From assembly GCF_000003605.2 (NCBI RefSeq), contig NW_003155305.1, forward strand, positions 1 to 36,429: a DNA stretch of 36,429 nt, read 5' to 3'. Positions 36,323-36,429 of this stretch are shown here, in pieces; position 1 is the stretch's first letter; every line of letters starts with the position of its first letter. The stretch is from Saccoglossus kowalevskii (lineage: Eukaryota; Hemichordata; Enteropneusta; Harrimaniidae). The notes under the pieces were generated by a model. That model saw only the letters and a program-made list of their open reading frames with translations, did not search any database and was not told the origin of the DNA. Position numbers and translations under genes: made by a program.

Positions 36323-36429
36323 GTACGTTTACGTTTTTTCTTTCGTCAGAACTGATAAACTGAGATCATGATCACTCGGCGTATTGCTATGATCGCATAA
36401 TGCATTGGGTAAAAATACATCACAATACT

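Overview
This is a eukaryotic, intron-bearing, AT-rich window from an invertebrate genome assembly, with one 198-base run of N. I find one protein-coding gene that I can defend. It lies on the minus strand, from an ATG at 18722 to a TAA at 5003..5001, and encodes a secreted Frizzled-related protein of the sFRP3/FRZB-sFRP4 class, an extracellular Wnt-binding modulator. Six coding exons (18722-18254, 15071-15006, 8850-8773, 8283-8165, 5814-5656, 5222-5001) have GT/AG borders and matching phases. They add up to 1113 coding bases and 370 residues: signal peptide, ten-cysteine Frizzled-type CRD, charged linker, netrin-like (NTR) domain and a basic, glycine-rich tail. Presence of a clear sFRP3/4-type gene with long introns suggests an invertebrate deuterostome (hemichordate, echinoderm or cephalochordate). 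That placement is inference; the sequence does not name the species.

Layout. 1-5000 is the downstream flank. It holds a TTA microsatellite, a 14-bp triplication, a 125-bp tandem duplication, a 73-bp tandem triplication and a candidate polyadenylation signal at 4867-4862 (minus). 5001-18722 is the gene, with introns of 3182, 6155, 489, 2350 and 433 bp. The second intron holds one open, phase-compatible segment (9272-9174) that could be an alternative linker exon. 18723-36429 is upstream flank without a convincing gene. It holds a small inverted-repeat element around the N gap, a roughly 150-bp foldback palindrome, a purine-rich decayed minisatellite (about 30.96-31.69 kb), two 97%-identical copies of a 101-bp repeat 2.3 kb apart, a TTGA microsatellite and a weak candidate exon near the right edge.

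The points most worth a second look are in the sFRP gene: an NTR domain with four cysteines instead of the six I recall for FRZB, two consecutive symmetric-phase exons in the linker, and a microsatellite-encoded nine-glycine run in the basic tail. I see no new multi-gene system, no RNA gene and no CRISPR array.
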